Source of the DNA: Fimbriimonadaceae bacterium
Lineage (GTDB): Bacteria; Armatimonadota; Fimbriimonadia; Fimbriimonadales; Fimbriimonadaceae
Assembly (NCBI GenBank): GCA_020847855.1
Contig: JADLBH010000023.1
Span: forward strand, 17,834-81,833
DNA length: 64,000 bases
Direction: 5' to 3'
This document shows, piece by piece, positions 56,754 to 64,000 of this stretch. Below the pieces are notes generated by a model that searched no databases, had not been told where the DNA came from, and saw only the letters and a program-made list of their open reading frames with translations. Made by a program: the position numbers and the translations under genes. Each line of letters opens with the position of its first letter. Position 1 is the first letter of the stretch.

Positions 56754-58388
56754 ATGGTGAGGGGATTCCTTGTTCGTTGCTTGGCCGCAGCTGTGGTTCT
56801 GGCCGCCGGAGCGATCCACGCGCATGCCGCGCAGTCGCTCGACCGAGTGTTGCTCGTTCCGTTGGACGACCGACCTGCGGCGTGGCAGTTCGCCCAGATG
56901 ATCGGTGACATCGCAGACGTTGAAGTCGAGACCCCACCGCTCGAGTTGCTCGGGCACTTCACCTATCCCGGGCGGGCCGATGACATCCTCGATTGGCTCG
57001 GTGAGCACCTCGGCGAATATGACGCCGCGATCCTGAGCACAGACATGCTCGCCTATGGCGGGCTCATCGCCTCCAGGACCGACCGGACGAGCCAGCGATT
57101 GGCCGAGGCACGGCTCAAGAAGGTGGCCCAGGTGCTCGAGCAGCACAAGGGCACGAAGATCTATGCCTTCTCGACCCTGACACGGCTCGCGCCCACCGCG
57201 GTCAAAGAGAACTCGAAATGGAGGCTGCACCTGGCCCGGTTCGTCGCCATGCGAACCCAGTACCACACGACCGGCGACAAATCGCTCCTACCGAAGCTCT
57301 CCAACCTGCGCTCCTTGATCCCGCCGCAGGAGGTCGTTCGGTACGACGCGATCCGGGCTCGAAACCACGCGATCCAACTGCAAATCCTCGACATGGTCGA
57401 GAAGAGCGACCTCGGCTTCCTGGTCTTTGGCCAAGACGACGCCCAACTCGTCGGCCCGCACGTCTCCGAGATCCAAGCCCTGAAGCGCAAGATCGAGCGG
57501 GACGACACCGGGCCCGAGGCACAGTTCGCCTCAGGAATTGACCAGATCGCCAACCTGCTCCTGAGTAGGAGCCTGATGGACAGCCTCGCCTGGACGCCCA
57601 AGGTGCGGGTGGTCTTTGCCGACGAGCAAGGGAAACTGAAGGTGGCGTTCTATGAAGCGGAGCCCGTGGACAAGAGCCTGATGGATCAGATCGTGGGCTC
57701 GGGAGCGCGGCAAAGCACCGACCCCAACGACTTCGACTACACCCTCTATGTCAACACCCCCGACCCGCGCGAGTTCGCGCTGGACGCCTTTTTGCGCTCG
57801 CTCCAGTCGGAGGTGGACCAAGGGATGCCGATCGCGGTCGCGGACGTCAACCTAGGGAACTCGGGCACCGCCGATTCACGGGTCTTCGAAGCGCTGATGC
57901 AAGGCGGGAGGTCGTCCCGCCTGCTCGCCTATGCCGGGTGGAACACGGCGGGCAACACGATGGGAACGACGGTCCCCGCCGCCAACGTCTATCTGGCCTC
58001 CAGGCGCGCCCTGGTGGACCCGTTGCACCGCGAGACCGCCCTCCGGAAGTTCATCCTCCACCGTTTGGTGAACGATTACGAGTACCACCGTTTCGTCCGG
58101 CCCCAGGCATATTCGCTCATAGACTCTATGCCCGACGCCACCCGTGAGGAGGCCCATGGGGACGACTTGGCGAAGGTGGACGACCTCGTCCGAGAGGAGA
58201 TGTCTCGCCGACTCCAATTGCGCTTCGACCAACAGCTGAAGGGCTCCAAGTTTTTCGCCGGGAACCAGGAGTACGAGGTGGTCGGCCTGCGGAACGTGGA
58301 CATCCGGCTTCCCTGGCCCAGGGCGTATGAGGTGCTCCTCAAGTTCGGTCTGGAGATCGAGCCGGTCCACGGGAGAACGGGCCCTTGA
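56754..58388 (+). CDS. DUF4127 family secreted protein
   Basis: 544 residues. Signal peptide (FLVRCLAAAVVLAAGAIHAHA), then VLLVPLDDRPAAWQFAQMIGD, LGHFTYPGRADDILDWL, YDAAILSTDMLAYGGLIASR, GFLVFGQDDAQLVGPH, ADVNLGNSGTADSRVFEALM and YAGWNTAGNTMGTTVPAANV: the ordered motifs of DUF4127, including the DDRP and Gln-Asp-Asp acidic clusters. The family function is unknown; the conserved Asp/Asn/His residues look like a metal-dependent hydrolase. Its TGA stop overlaps the TTG start of ruvA, so an odd partner is transcribed with the Holliday-junction helicase genes. TACCAT 16 nt before ATG may be the -10. Confidence 0.9.
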   Translation: MVRGFLVRCLAAAVVLAAGAIHAHAAQSLDRVLLVPLDDRPAAWQFAQMIGDIADVEVETPPLELLGHFTYPGRADDILDWLGEHLGEYDAAILSTDMLAYGGLIASRTDRTSQRLAEARLKKVAQVLEQHKGTKIYAFSTLTRLAPTAVKENSKWRLHLARFVAMRTQYHTTGDKSLLPKLSNLRSLIPPQEVVRYDAIRARNHAIQLQILDMVEKSDLGFLVFGQDDAQLVGPHVSEIQALKRKIERDDTGPEAQFASGIDQIANLLLSRSLMDSLAWTPKVRVVFADEQGKLKVAFYEAEPVDKSLMDQIVGSGARQSTDPNDFDYTLYVNTPDPREFALDAFLRSLQSEVDQGMPIAVADVNLGNSGTADSRVFEALMQGGRSSRLLAYAGWNTAGNTMGTTVPAANVYLASRRALVDPLHRETALRKFILHRLVNDYEYHRFVRPQAYSLIDSMPDATREEAHGDDLAKVDDLVREEMSRRLQLRFDQQLKGSKFFAGNQEYEVVGLRNVDIRLPWPRAYEVLLKFGLEIEPVHGRTGP

Positions 58389-58957
58389 TCGCCCAGCTTC
58401 GGGGCGAGGTGTGGGAGGCTGGGGCGAACTGGGTCGTGCTCGGCTGCGGCGGCGTGGGGTACGACGTACACGTCCCACCCTCCGTCGCGATTCAGATTCG
58501 GCCCGGTGATCGGCTGAATCTCTCTGTGCGGATGATCGTTCGCGAGGACGACTGGAGCCTCTACGGGTTCGAGTCGGCCGGTGAGCGCCACGCCTTCGAC
58601 CTCTTGCGCGAAATCAAGGGTTGCGGCCCCAAGACTTGCCTCGCCTTGATCGGGCACCTGGGCTCGCACGGTGTCGCGCGCGCGATCTCGATGCAGGACA
58701 CGCGCACGCTCGCCGGGGCACAAGGTGTCGGGCCCCGGCTTGCAGAACGGATCTGTGCCGAGCTCAAGGACAAGGCCGGCGAGCTTGGGGCGGGCGCCGT
58801 GCTCGGTAGGCCGGTCGGCACCGAGGGCGGTGAGGTCGTCTCCGCGCTCGTGGCCCTCGGGTACCGTCGGCAAGAGGCGGAGGTGGCGGAGAGGGCCAGC
58901 GGCGAAGGGACCTTGGAAGAGCGGGTGAAGGCAGCCCTCCGCTCGTTGCAGAAATGA
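58385..58957 (+). CDS. ruvA: Holliday junction branch migration protein RuvA
   Basis: 190 residues: N-terminal OB fold ([31 protein letters not shown] in pieces), two helix-hairpin-helix motifs ([18 protein letters not shown] and [25 protein letters not shown] region), and a C-terminal RuvB-binding domain after a linker ([19 protein letters not shown]). It tetramerises on four-way junctions. The TTG start at 58385 overlaps the DUF4127 stop; ruvB follows with an ATGA overlap. Confidence 0.95.
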   Translation: MIAQLRGEVWEAGANWVVLGCGGVGYDVHVPPSVAIQIRPGDRLNLSVRMIVREDDWSLYGFESAGERHAFDLLREIKGCGPKTCLALIGHLGSHGVARAISMQDTRTLAGAQGVGPRLAERICAELKDKAGELGAGAVLGRPVGTEGGEVVSALVALGYRRQEAEVAERASGEGTLEERVKAALRSLQK

Positions 58958-59982
58958 GAAAGAACGAGACGGTTGCCGCCGAAGCCCTGTCCTCCGAGGT
59001 CGCCGTCGAAGCGAAGCTCAGGCCCCAACGACTCGAGGAGTTCATCGGCCAGCACACCCTCAAGGAAAACCTCTCGGTGTTCCTTCGGGCTGCCATGATG
59101 CGGGAAGAGCAGCTCGACCATGTCCTGCTCTATGGCCCTCCCGGCCTAGGCAAGACCACCCTTGCCCACATCATCGCGCAAGAGCTCTCAGTGCCGATCA
59201 ACACCACGAGCGGCCCGGCCATCGAACGTGCGGGCGACCTTGTCGGAATCCTCACCAACCTTGAGCCCGGATCGGTTCTGTTCATTGACGAGTGTCACCG
59301 ATTGAGCCGGACCGTCGAGGAAATCCTCTATCCTGCGCTTGAGGATCGGAAGGTAGACATCATGCTGGGAAACGGCCCAGCGGCACGCTCGATCCGGCTC
59401 GATGTCGCCCCCTTCACCGTGATCGGTGCGACGACTCGGCAGGGGATGCTCACAGGACCGCTGCGCGACAGGTTCGGAATCCTCTTCAACCTGGAGTTCT
59501 ATGATCGCGACTCCCTCTCGGCAATCGTCCACCGGGCGGCGAGGATCCTCGATGTCGAGATCGAGCCCGAGGCGGCGACCGAGATCGCCGAGCGCGCCAG
59601 AGGCACGCCTCGGATCGCAAACCGGGTTTTGCGGCGAGTGCGCGACTTCGCGACGGTGCAATCCTCGACCAAGGTGACTCCTGAGATCGTGCACCACGCC
59701 TTAGAAGCCCTGGGGATTGACGATGCCGGGCTGGACCGTCTCGATCTCGCCTTGCTTCGGGCGATCGTGGAGAAGTACGACGGCGGGCCTGTCGGGCTCG
59801 ATACGCTCGCCGCCTCGACTGGTGAGGATGCAGGCACCCTGGAAGACGTGTGCGAACCTTACTTGCTTCAGCAAGGATTGATCCAGCGCACGCCCCGAGG
59901 GCGCATCGCTACCGCCGGGACATACCGCCACCTCGGCCTCACCCCACCCAAGCGCGACGGTGGGGGATTGTTCTCGGACTGA
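58954..59982 (+). CDS. ruvB: Holliday junction branch migration ATPase RuvB
   Basis: 342-residue AAA+ motor: [11 protein letters not shown], Walker [19 protein letters not shown], the family region [34 protein letters not shown] (Walker B with DECH) cited in pieces, sensor [19 protein letters not shown] (arginine finger) and the C-terminal winged helix [37 protein letters not shown] in pieces. It drives branch migration with RuvA. ATG overlaps the ruvA stop. The stop lies 2 nt from the 3' end of rnpB on the other strand. Confidence 0.97.
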   Translation: MRKNETVAAEALSSEVAVEAKLRPQRLEEFIGQHTLKENLSVFLRAAMMREEQLDHVLLYGPPGLGKTTLAHIIAQELSVPINTTSGPAIERAGDLVGILTNLEPGSVLFIDECHRLSRTVEEILYPALEDRKVDIMLGNGPAARSIRLDVAPFTVIGATTRQGMLTGPLRDRFGILFNLEFYDRDSLSAIVHRAARILDVEIEPEAATEIAERARGTPRIANRVLRRVRDFATVQSSTKVTPEIVHHALEALGIDDAGLDRLDLALLRAIVEKYDGGPVGLDTLAASTGEDAGTLEDVCEPYLLQQGLIQRTPRGRIATAGTYRHLGLTPPKRDGGGLFSD

Positions 59983-59984
59983 GT

Positions 59985-60295
<311 letters not shown>

Positions 60296-60302
60296 GGGTT
60301 CG

Positions 60303-60308
60303 ACTTTA
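60303..60308 (-). promoter_or_regulatory. -10 element for rnpB
   Basis: TAAAGT on the minus strand, exactly 7 nt before the first base of helix P1, so the mature 5' end and the transcription start probably coincide. The -35 region is weak and lies inside the upstream gene. Confidence 0.55.
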
Positions 60309-60322
60309 CCCGGCCAGGCGCC

Positions 60323-60601
60323 TCAGACTTCCGCCTCGACGCCGAGCAGCCGTAGCAGCTTTTGCACACGAGCCTTCCCGTACACGGGCACGATCGTCTG
60401 GTTCGACTTGGTGTACGGCTTGCCAGCGCTGACACCGTGCTTGGTGAGGCGCTGGAGCAAGTCGGAGAGATTCTCGACGCCGTCCACGGGGATCCGAGCC
60501 TCCCACCCCTTCTTGTAAGCCCGATCGCTCTTGCGACGAGCAACGTCCGGCACGCGCAACGTCACGCGGTAGCCGTACTCGCGGGCGAGGACTCGATCCA
60601 T
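60323..60601 (-). CDS. small basic protein of unknown function upstream of rnpB
   Basis: 92 residues from ATG 60601; earlier in-frame codons belong to the region shared with the divergent gene. Sequence REYGYRVTLRVPDVARRKSD, then AYKKGWEARIPVDGVENLSDLLQRLTKHG and SAGKPYTKSNQTIVPVYGKARVQKLLRLLGVEAEV (in pieces): an alpha/beta two-repeat look, strongly basic, compatible with RNA or DNA binding. I do not recognise a family; a compressed LAGLIDADG-like fold came to mind without enough motif support. It stops 28 nt before rnpB on the same strand. Confidence 0.5.
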   Translation of the reverse strand: MDRVLAREYGYRVTLRVPDVARRKSDRAYKKGWEARIPVDGVENLSDLLQRLTKHGVSAGKPYTKSNQTIVPVYGKARVQKLLRLLGVEAEV

Positions 60602-60610
60602 AGCATCTAC

Positions 60611-60617
60611 TACGATA
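60611..60617. promoter_or_regulatory. shared bidirectional -10 element
   Basis: TACGATA reads as TACGAT on the plus strand (7 nt before the TTG at 60624) and as TATCGT on the minus strand (10 nt before the ATG at 60601). Only 22 bp separate the two start codons, so both genes appear to use one symmetrical -10 box. Confidence 0.45.
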
Positions 60618-60623
60618 CCGCCC

Positions 60624-61805
60624 TTGTTGGTTTTGCTCGCAGGGAACCTGAGCGGGATCACTGCGTTAGAAGTTGCCGCGAGGTGCCTCGCCGCAGTCGC
60701 AGTCCTCGCCGGGACGTGCTCCGCAAACGCTTGTCTTTGGGACACCGACACCCTAGGTGAAGAGGCGCGAGGTCTGCCCACGCTGCTGAACGCGATCGTC
60801 GGTCGAGTCGAGGTGAACCCGCCCCTCTATTACGAGATGCGGCTCAAGAAGGCGACACAGCGGTTCCTTGCCGGGGATCCCAATCTCGGGATCTTCGACG
60901 ATTGCGCCGTGGCCTGTGACCGCTTGGGGCGAGGTGAACTGGCCCTCCGATGGCTCGAAGCGAAGGAGGACGCACTCCGACGGCGGGGTGGGAAGGAGGA
61001 AGGCGACGACTGGTATCGGCTCTATGCCAACCGGGGAACGGTCCGAGCCCACAACTGGGCGCGGAAACCGAACGAGGGCGACACGACGCTGCTCCGCCAA
61101 GGGATCGCCGACCTGGAACGCTGCTTGGAGATCAACCCGGATGGCCCCTTCGGCCGGGAACGAGCGCAGGTCTCCATCCTTCGCTCGATGCTGGCCGATG
61201 CGGAAAGCAAGGGCGAGTACGAGATCCGGGAAACCCTCGGTGAGGGACTCACGTTCGGCAGGAGGAATCCGAAGACGATCGAGGCACTCGTCGGTATCGT
61301 GTCGCTGGGTTCGGGACCGGAGAACCCTGACCTCGTCACTTTGCTCGCAATGGCAACGAGCCACACCGACGGCAACCTTCGCGCCATCGCCCGGTTTCGC
61401 TTCGACGACCTTGTACGTTCCGGGAAGACCGCCCGCATTTCGCGCTATTGGGAGGCGAACGCATACACCAAAGCAGGGGTCAGCCGGCCTGAGTCGCTTC
61501 GCAGTTCCTACCTCGACCTGAAGCGGAACGCCGAAGGGTTTCGCCGTCACCGCGAGAAGTTCATGCTTGCCAGGCTGCGACAAGGGAGGCACCCTGACTG
61601 GGACGAATCGGTCTGGGACGGCTATGTCCCCACCCCTCGCGCCGATCCGGACTCGACGCTGGGAGTCTTCCCTTGGGTGTACCGCGTGATTTCGCCGACC
61701 CGATCCAGTTTCCAATTCTTCGGGTGGTTGATCGCACTCGCCGGGTTGTTGTTCCTCCTCGTGCGCGGTCTTGCGCAGCGGCGCGCCCTCCGATCGAGGG
61801 ACTAG
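60624..61805 (+). CDS. TPR-like secreted/membrane protein of unknown function
   Basis: 393 residues. A hydrophobic N terminus (ALEVAARCLAAVAVLAGTCSANA) serves as signal or anchor, followed by CLWDTDTLGEEARGLPTLLNAIVGRVEVNPPLYYEMRL, here noted by its key pieces CLWDTDTL and NPPLYYEMRL. TPR-like helical repeats (about 60-180) include DNDxx-type ALRWLEAKEDALRR and GIADLERCLEINPDGPF. A C-terminal transmembrane helix (FFGWLIALAGLLFLLVRGL) ends the protein. Similar CLWDxDTL proteins occur in several phyla as hypotheticals. The start is TTG at 60624, supported by TACGAT 7 nt upstream. Confidence 0.65.
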   Translation: MLVLLAGNLSGITALEVAARCLAAVAVLAGTCSANACLWDTDTLGEEARGLPTLLNAIVGRVEVNPPLYYEMRLKKATQRFLAGDPNLGIFDDCAVACDRLGRGELALRWLEAKEDALRRRGGKEEGDDWYRLYANRGTVRAHNWARKPNEGDTTLLRQGIADLERCLEINPDGPFGRERAQVSILRSMLADAESKGEYEIRETLGEGLTFGRRNPKTIEALVGIVSLGSGPENPDLVTLLAMATSHTDGNLRAIARFRFDDLVRSGKTARISRYWEANAYTKAGVSRPESLRSSYLDLKRNAEGFRRHREKFMLARLRQGRHPDWDESVWDGYVPTPRADPDSTLGVFPWVYRVISPTRSSFQFFGWLIALAGLLFLLVRGLAQRRALRSRD

Positions 61806-61846
61806 TCGGCTCCGACGAGTCCCGCACACTGCGCGAACCCCGGCGG

Positions 61847-61852
61847 TACCCT
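61847..61852 (+). promoter_or_regulatory. -10 element for cysS (leaderless type)
   Basis: TACCCT, 7 nt before the ATG at 61860; no ribosome site. Confidence 0.45.
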
Positions 61853-61859
61853 CGCCCCG

Positions 61860-63350
61860 ATGCCGATCTTCCGGCTGTACGACACGCTGAGCCGGAAGGT
61901 GAGACCGCTCGAACCCCTCGAGCCAGATCACTTGCGCTTTTACACGTGCGGCCCGACGGTCTATAGCTACGCGCACATCGGGAACTTCCGGTCGTTCGTC
62001 GCGGCCGACTTGGTGGTCCGCACGGCCAAAGCCCTTGGATGGAGAGTGAGTTGGATCACGAACATCACCGACGTCGGGCACTTGAGCGAGGACGACGTGG
62101 CCGACGCGGGGGGCGAGGACCGTATGGAAAAGGCCCTTCGGAGCAAGGAGGGCGAGCACTTTGCCAATGTCTGGGACCTTGCGGAGCACTATGCCCTTGC
62201 CTACTTGGAGGACTGGCGGGCCCTGAACCTCAGCGAGCCCCTCGTGCGACCAAGGGCGACACAGCACGTGCGAGAGCAGATCGTCATGACCCAGGCGTTG
62301 ATCGAGAAGGGCAACGCCTATGAAACACCCACCGGCGTTTACTTCGATGTGGACTCCTTCCCGGACTACGGCAAATTGAGCGGGAACACCCGCGGCAAAC
62401 TGCTGGACGCAGTGCGCGACGTCGTACAGGACGAGAACAAGCGTCAGCAGGCCGACTTCGCCCTCTGGAAGAAGGACGACAAGCACCTGATGCAGTGGTT
62501 CTCGCCGTGGGGCTGGGGCTTTCCTGGCTGGCACATCGAGTGCTCGGCGATGGCCCGTGCCTACCTCGGCGACGTGATTGACCTGCACAGCGGGGGCGAG
62601 GACAACGCCTTCCCCCACCACGAGTGTGAGATCGCACAGACCGAGGCCTATACCGGCAGGCCCTTCTCCCGCCACTGGATGCACGTCCGCCACCTCCAGG
62701 TCGAAGGAGAGAAGATGGCGAAGAGCGCGGGCAACTTCTTCACGATCCGCGACCTGGTCGCCCAAGGACACGATCCTCTGGCCGTGCGCTATGCGCTGAT
62801 CAGCACCCCCTACGGACGGCCCTTCAACTTCACGATGCAACTCCTGCGGGACGCGGCGGCGAACGTCGGGCGGTTTCGCGAGTGCGAGCGACGGATCAGG
62901 GCCGCAGGCGTAGACCCACTCGCTTTCGTCGAGGAGTCCGGTGCGGACGAGTTGGGCAGGGAACTGGCCGAGGACTACGCAGAGTGCCTCGCGGCCATGT
63001 GCGACGATCTGAACACCTCGGTGGCCCTGGCCAAGGCGGTGGAAGGGGCAAAGGCGATCCTCCGCGTTCCGTCGCTGGACGAGGCGAATGCAAGGTCGGC
63101 CGCATGGTTCCTCCGGAAGGTGAACGAACTTCTCGGCATCGTGCGAAACGACGCGCCGCTCGATCCTGTGCCGGACACGGGCTCGCGTGAGATCGAAGGC
63201 AGGCCGATCGAGGAATGGGTGGCGGAGCGGACGGCCGCCAAGGCCTCCAGGGACTTCGATCTCGCGGACTCGATCCGGGCCAAGCTGGCGGAGGCGGGGA
63301 TCGAGCTTCGCGACACTCCCGCGGGCACCGAGTGGTCGGCGCTAGGATGA
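61860..63350 (+). CDS. cysS: cysteinyl-tRNA synthetase
   Basis: 496-residue class I synthetase. The HIGH motif is AHIGN in [19 protein letters not shown]; zinc ligands are the Cys there, Cys in GWHIECSAM, and His/Cys-Glu in [18 protein letters not shown] appears as [10 protein letters not shown]. An [11 protein letters not shown] segment and the C-terminal DALR-type domain follow, ending [24 protein letters not shown] in pieces. Length and motif order are normal. TACCCT stands 7 nt before the ATG, with no Shine-Dalgarno. Confidence 0.97.
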   Translation: MPIFRLYDTLSRKVRPLEPLEPDHLRFYTCGPTVYSYAHIGNFRSFVAADLVVRTAKALGWRVSWITNITDVGHLSEDDVADAGGEDRMEKALRSKEGEHFANVWDLAEHYALAYLEDWRALNLSEPLVRPRATQHVREQIVMTQALIEKGNAYETPTGVYFDVDSFPDYGKLSGNTRGKLLDAVRDVVQDENKRQQADFALWKKDDKHLMQWFSPWGWGFPGWHIECSAMARAYLGDVIDLHSGGEDNAFPHHECEIAQTEAYTGRPFSRHWMHVRHLQVEGEKMAKSAGNFFTIRDLVAQGHDPLAVRYALISTPYGRPFNFTMQLLRDAAANVGRFRECERRIRAAGVDPLAFVEESGADELGRELAEDYAECLAAMCDDLNTSVALAKAVEGAKAILRVPSLDEANARSAAWFLRKVNELLGIVRNDAPLDPVPDTGSREIEGRPIEEWVAERTAAKASRDFDLADSIRAKLAEAGIELRDTPAGTEWSALG

Positions 63351-63384
63351 GTCGCTCCGTTTCCTGGTATTTATACTAGTTTTG

Positions 63385-63394
63385 CCCCCCCCCC
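63385..63394 (+). repeat. homopolymeric C10 tract in a promoter region
   Basis: Ten consecutive C between TATACT (63372-63377) and the TTGACA box at 63402. Such tracts slip during replication and could alter promoter strength or be read wrongly in sequencing. Confidence 0.8.
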
Positions 63395-63401
63395 GAAAGA
63401 C

Positions 63402-63431
63402 TTGACACCAACGGGGCCCACAAGGTATCTG
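63402..63431 (+). promoter_or_regulatory. promoter for the gene at 63439 (leaderless type)
   Basis: TTGACA (63402-63407), 18-bp spacer, TATCTG (63426-63431), 7 nt to the ATG. It is the only promoter in the window with a perfect -35 hexamer. Confidence 0.6.
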
Positions 63432-63438
63432 TGGCCCC
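63413..63438 (+). repeat. inverted repeat spanning the -10 box, abutting the start codon
   Basis: GGGGCCCACA (63413-63422) and TGTGGCCCC (63430-63438) pair with one bulged C around a 7-nt centre that contains most of the -10 box. The position is ideal for a repressor operator. Confidence 0.5.
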
Positions 63439-63978
63439 ATGAGGCGCCCTTCGCAGGGCACGGGAAAGACCAGCAAGCCGGCGACGATCGTGTTTGCAGC
63501 GGCTTTCGCCACCATGGCGGCCGGATTCTTGGCCTATCAGGTGGGTCTCGCTGCTAGCCCGCCGGCGACCCCGCTCGCGGTGCCTCCTCCAGGGTTGCAG
63601 TTGCCTGTCGTCGGCAGCACGGTCTCGGCTCCGCCCAAGACGAGGCGCCTGCTCGTCCTGCCCTCTTGCGACTCGTGCACTCTCCGAGCCTTGCCGCCTG
63701 ACGTCGTCAAGCTCAGCGCGAGCGACCCCGAGACCCTGATCCTGGAGCCTGAGGGCCACCCGCGCAAGGAACTCCTGGCGGCGCGCGCCCGAGTCCTGAC
63801 CGGGGACAAGGCTCTCTCGCTCGGTGCGTGGGCGTCCGACGGGCCGGTGGTCCTCTCCCTTGGAGACGGTGCGCGCGTCGTTGCGGTGGAGACCGATCCG
63901 GCACGGATCGCCGCGGTGATCGAAAGGGAACTTGGCGAGCGCACCCCGGCGTCGAACCCCAGGGAGGAGGAAAGATGA
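63439..63978 (+). CDS. membrane-anchored thioredoxin-fold-like protein
   Basis: 179 residues. A basic start (RRPSQGTGKTSKP), one transmembrane helix (about 17-38), a Pro-rich linker, then TRRLLVLPSCDSCTLRALPP with a CxxC (CDSC) after a beta-strand, as in thioredoxin-like reductases, and ARVVAVETDPARIAAVIERELG at the end. The domain is short for a complete thioredoxin fold, so redox activity is only suggested. Its stop overlaps the ATG of the next gene (ATGA). Its promoter carries an inverted repeat. Confidence 0.55.
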   Translation: MRRPSQGTGKTSKPATIVFAAAFATMAAGFLAYQVGLAASPPATPLAVPPPGLQLPVVGSTVSAPPKTRRLLVLPSCDSCTLRALPPDVVKLSASDPETLILEPEGHPRKELLAARARVLTGDKALSLGAWASDGPVVLSLGDGARVVAVETDPARIAAVIERELGERTPASNPREEER

Positions 63979-64000
63979 GAAGGGCGATTTCGCTGGTCGA
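63975..64000 (+). CDS. start of a prepilin-like gene, truncated by the window edge
   Basis: Eight complete codons (MRRAISLV) and GA of a ninth. GGAGGA lies upstream, and the ATG overlaps the stop of the preceding gene. RRA-ISLV with the ninth codon starting GA (Glu or Asp) fits a prepilin cleavage motif (Ala at -1, acidic at +5), so a second pilin locus may begin here. Only 26 bp are visible. Confidence 0.4.

Overview
The window is a single GC-rich, very gene-dense bacterial chromosome segment with no mobile element, CRISPR array, tRNA or ordinary rRNA gene. The gene set (type IV pilus operon with very large pseudopilins, MotAB/FlgM flagellar genes, a proteasome-alpha-like protein, a PEP-CTERM protein, GH20 and GH38 glycosidases, DUF4127, and frequent TTG/GTG starts with -10 boxes directly before the start codon) fits a free-living member of the Armatimonadota, probably Fimbriimonadia. 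That placement is inferred from gene content and style, not from a marker tree.

Layout. 1-11199 is one minus-strand type IV pilus/pseudopilus block: pilB, pilT, pilC, prepilin peptidase, a GspG-like pilin, then two 700-800 residue pilin-like proteins and a PilX-like protein cut by the window edge. 11390-24451 holds argS, an interrupted small membrane gene coupled to hemW, a PEP-CTERM protein, a GH20 enzyme, ferredoxin-NADP reductase, mnmG, the proteasome-alpha-like gene, rplK, a two-lipoyl-domain E2, a class I amidotransferase and a biotin carrier. A hairpin-rich leader with a strong terminator precedes HMG-CoA lyase at 24646. 25454-32391 is mostly minus strand: a presenilin/SPP-like membrane protein, a glycosyltransferase, an HTH protein, queA, a HAD hydrolase, DUF2905, two secreted proteins, tdk and an FmdB zinc ribbon. 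32603-39245 carries RNase G, flgM behind a c-di-GMP-I (GEMM) riboswitch candidate, mutL, motA, motB and ruvC. 39242-49222 carries dprA, an alpha-mannosidase, an Acb2/Tad1-like small protein, an orphan response regulator, a lipoyl/KOW protein, tdh and an MFS exporter. 49219-64000 carries recN, pepF, pyk, comM, ruvAB, rnpB, a TPR-like secreted protein, cysS and the start of a further pilin-like operon.

Functionally, pilB/pilT/pilC/pilD with dprA, comM, recN, mutL and ruvABC form most of a natural-transformation and recombination toolkit. flgM/motA/motB with the GEMM candidate link swimming to second messengers. The E2, biotin carrier and HMG-CoA lyase point to branched-chain (leucine) catabolism.

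Genome style. Convergent neighbours often share a 4-bp interlocked stop (CTAG and relatives). Tandem genes often overlap by ATGA, GTGA or TTGA. Many genes have a TANNNT hexamer 6-7 nt before the start codon, which predicts leaderless mRNA; the same spacing at rnpB predicts its mature 5' end.

Items most worth a second look: (1) a 56-codon gene with an in-frame TGA, a UxxC arrangement and a SECIS-like hairpin; (2) a chromosomal Acb2/Tad1-like protein; (3) a bacterial presenilin/SPP-like protease candidate; (4) the unassigned structured leader before HMG-CoA lyase.
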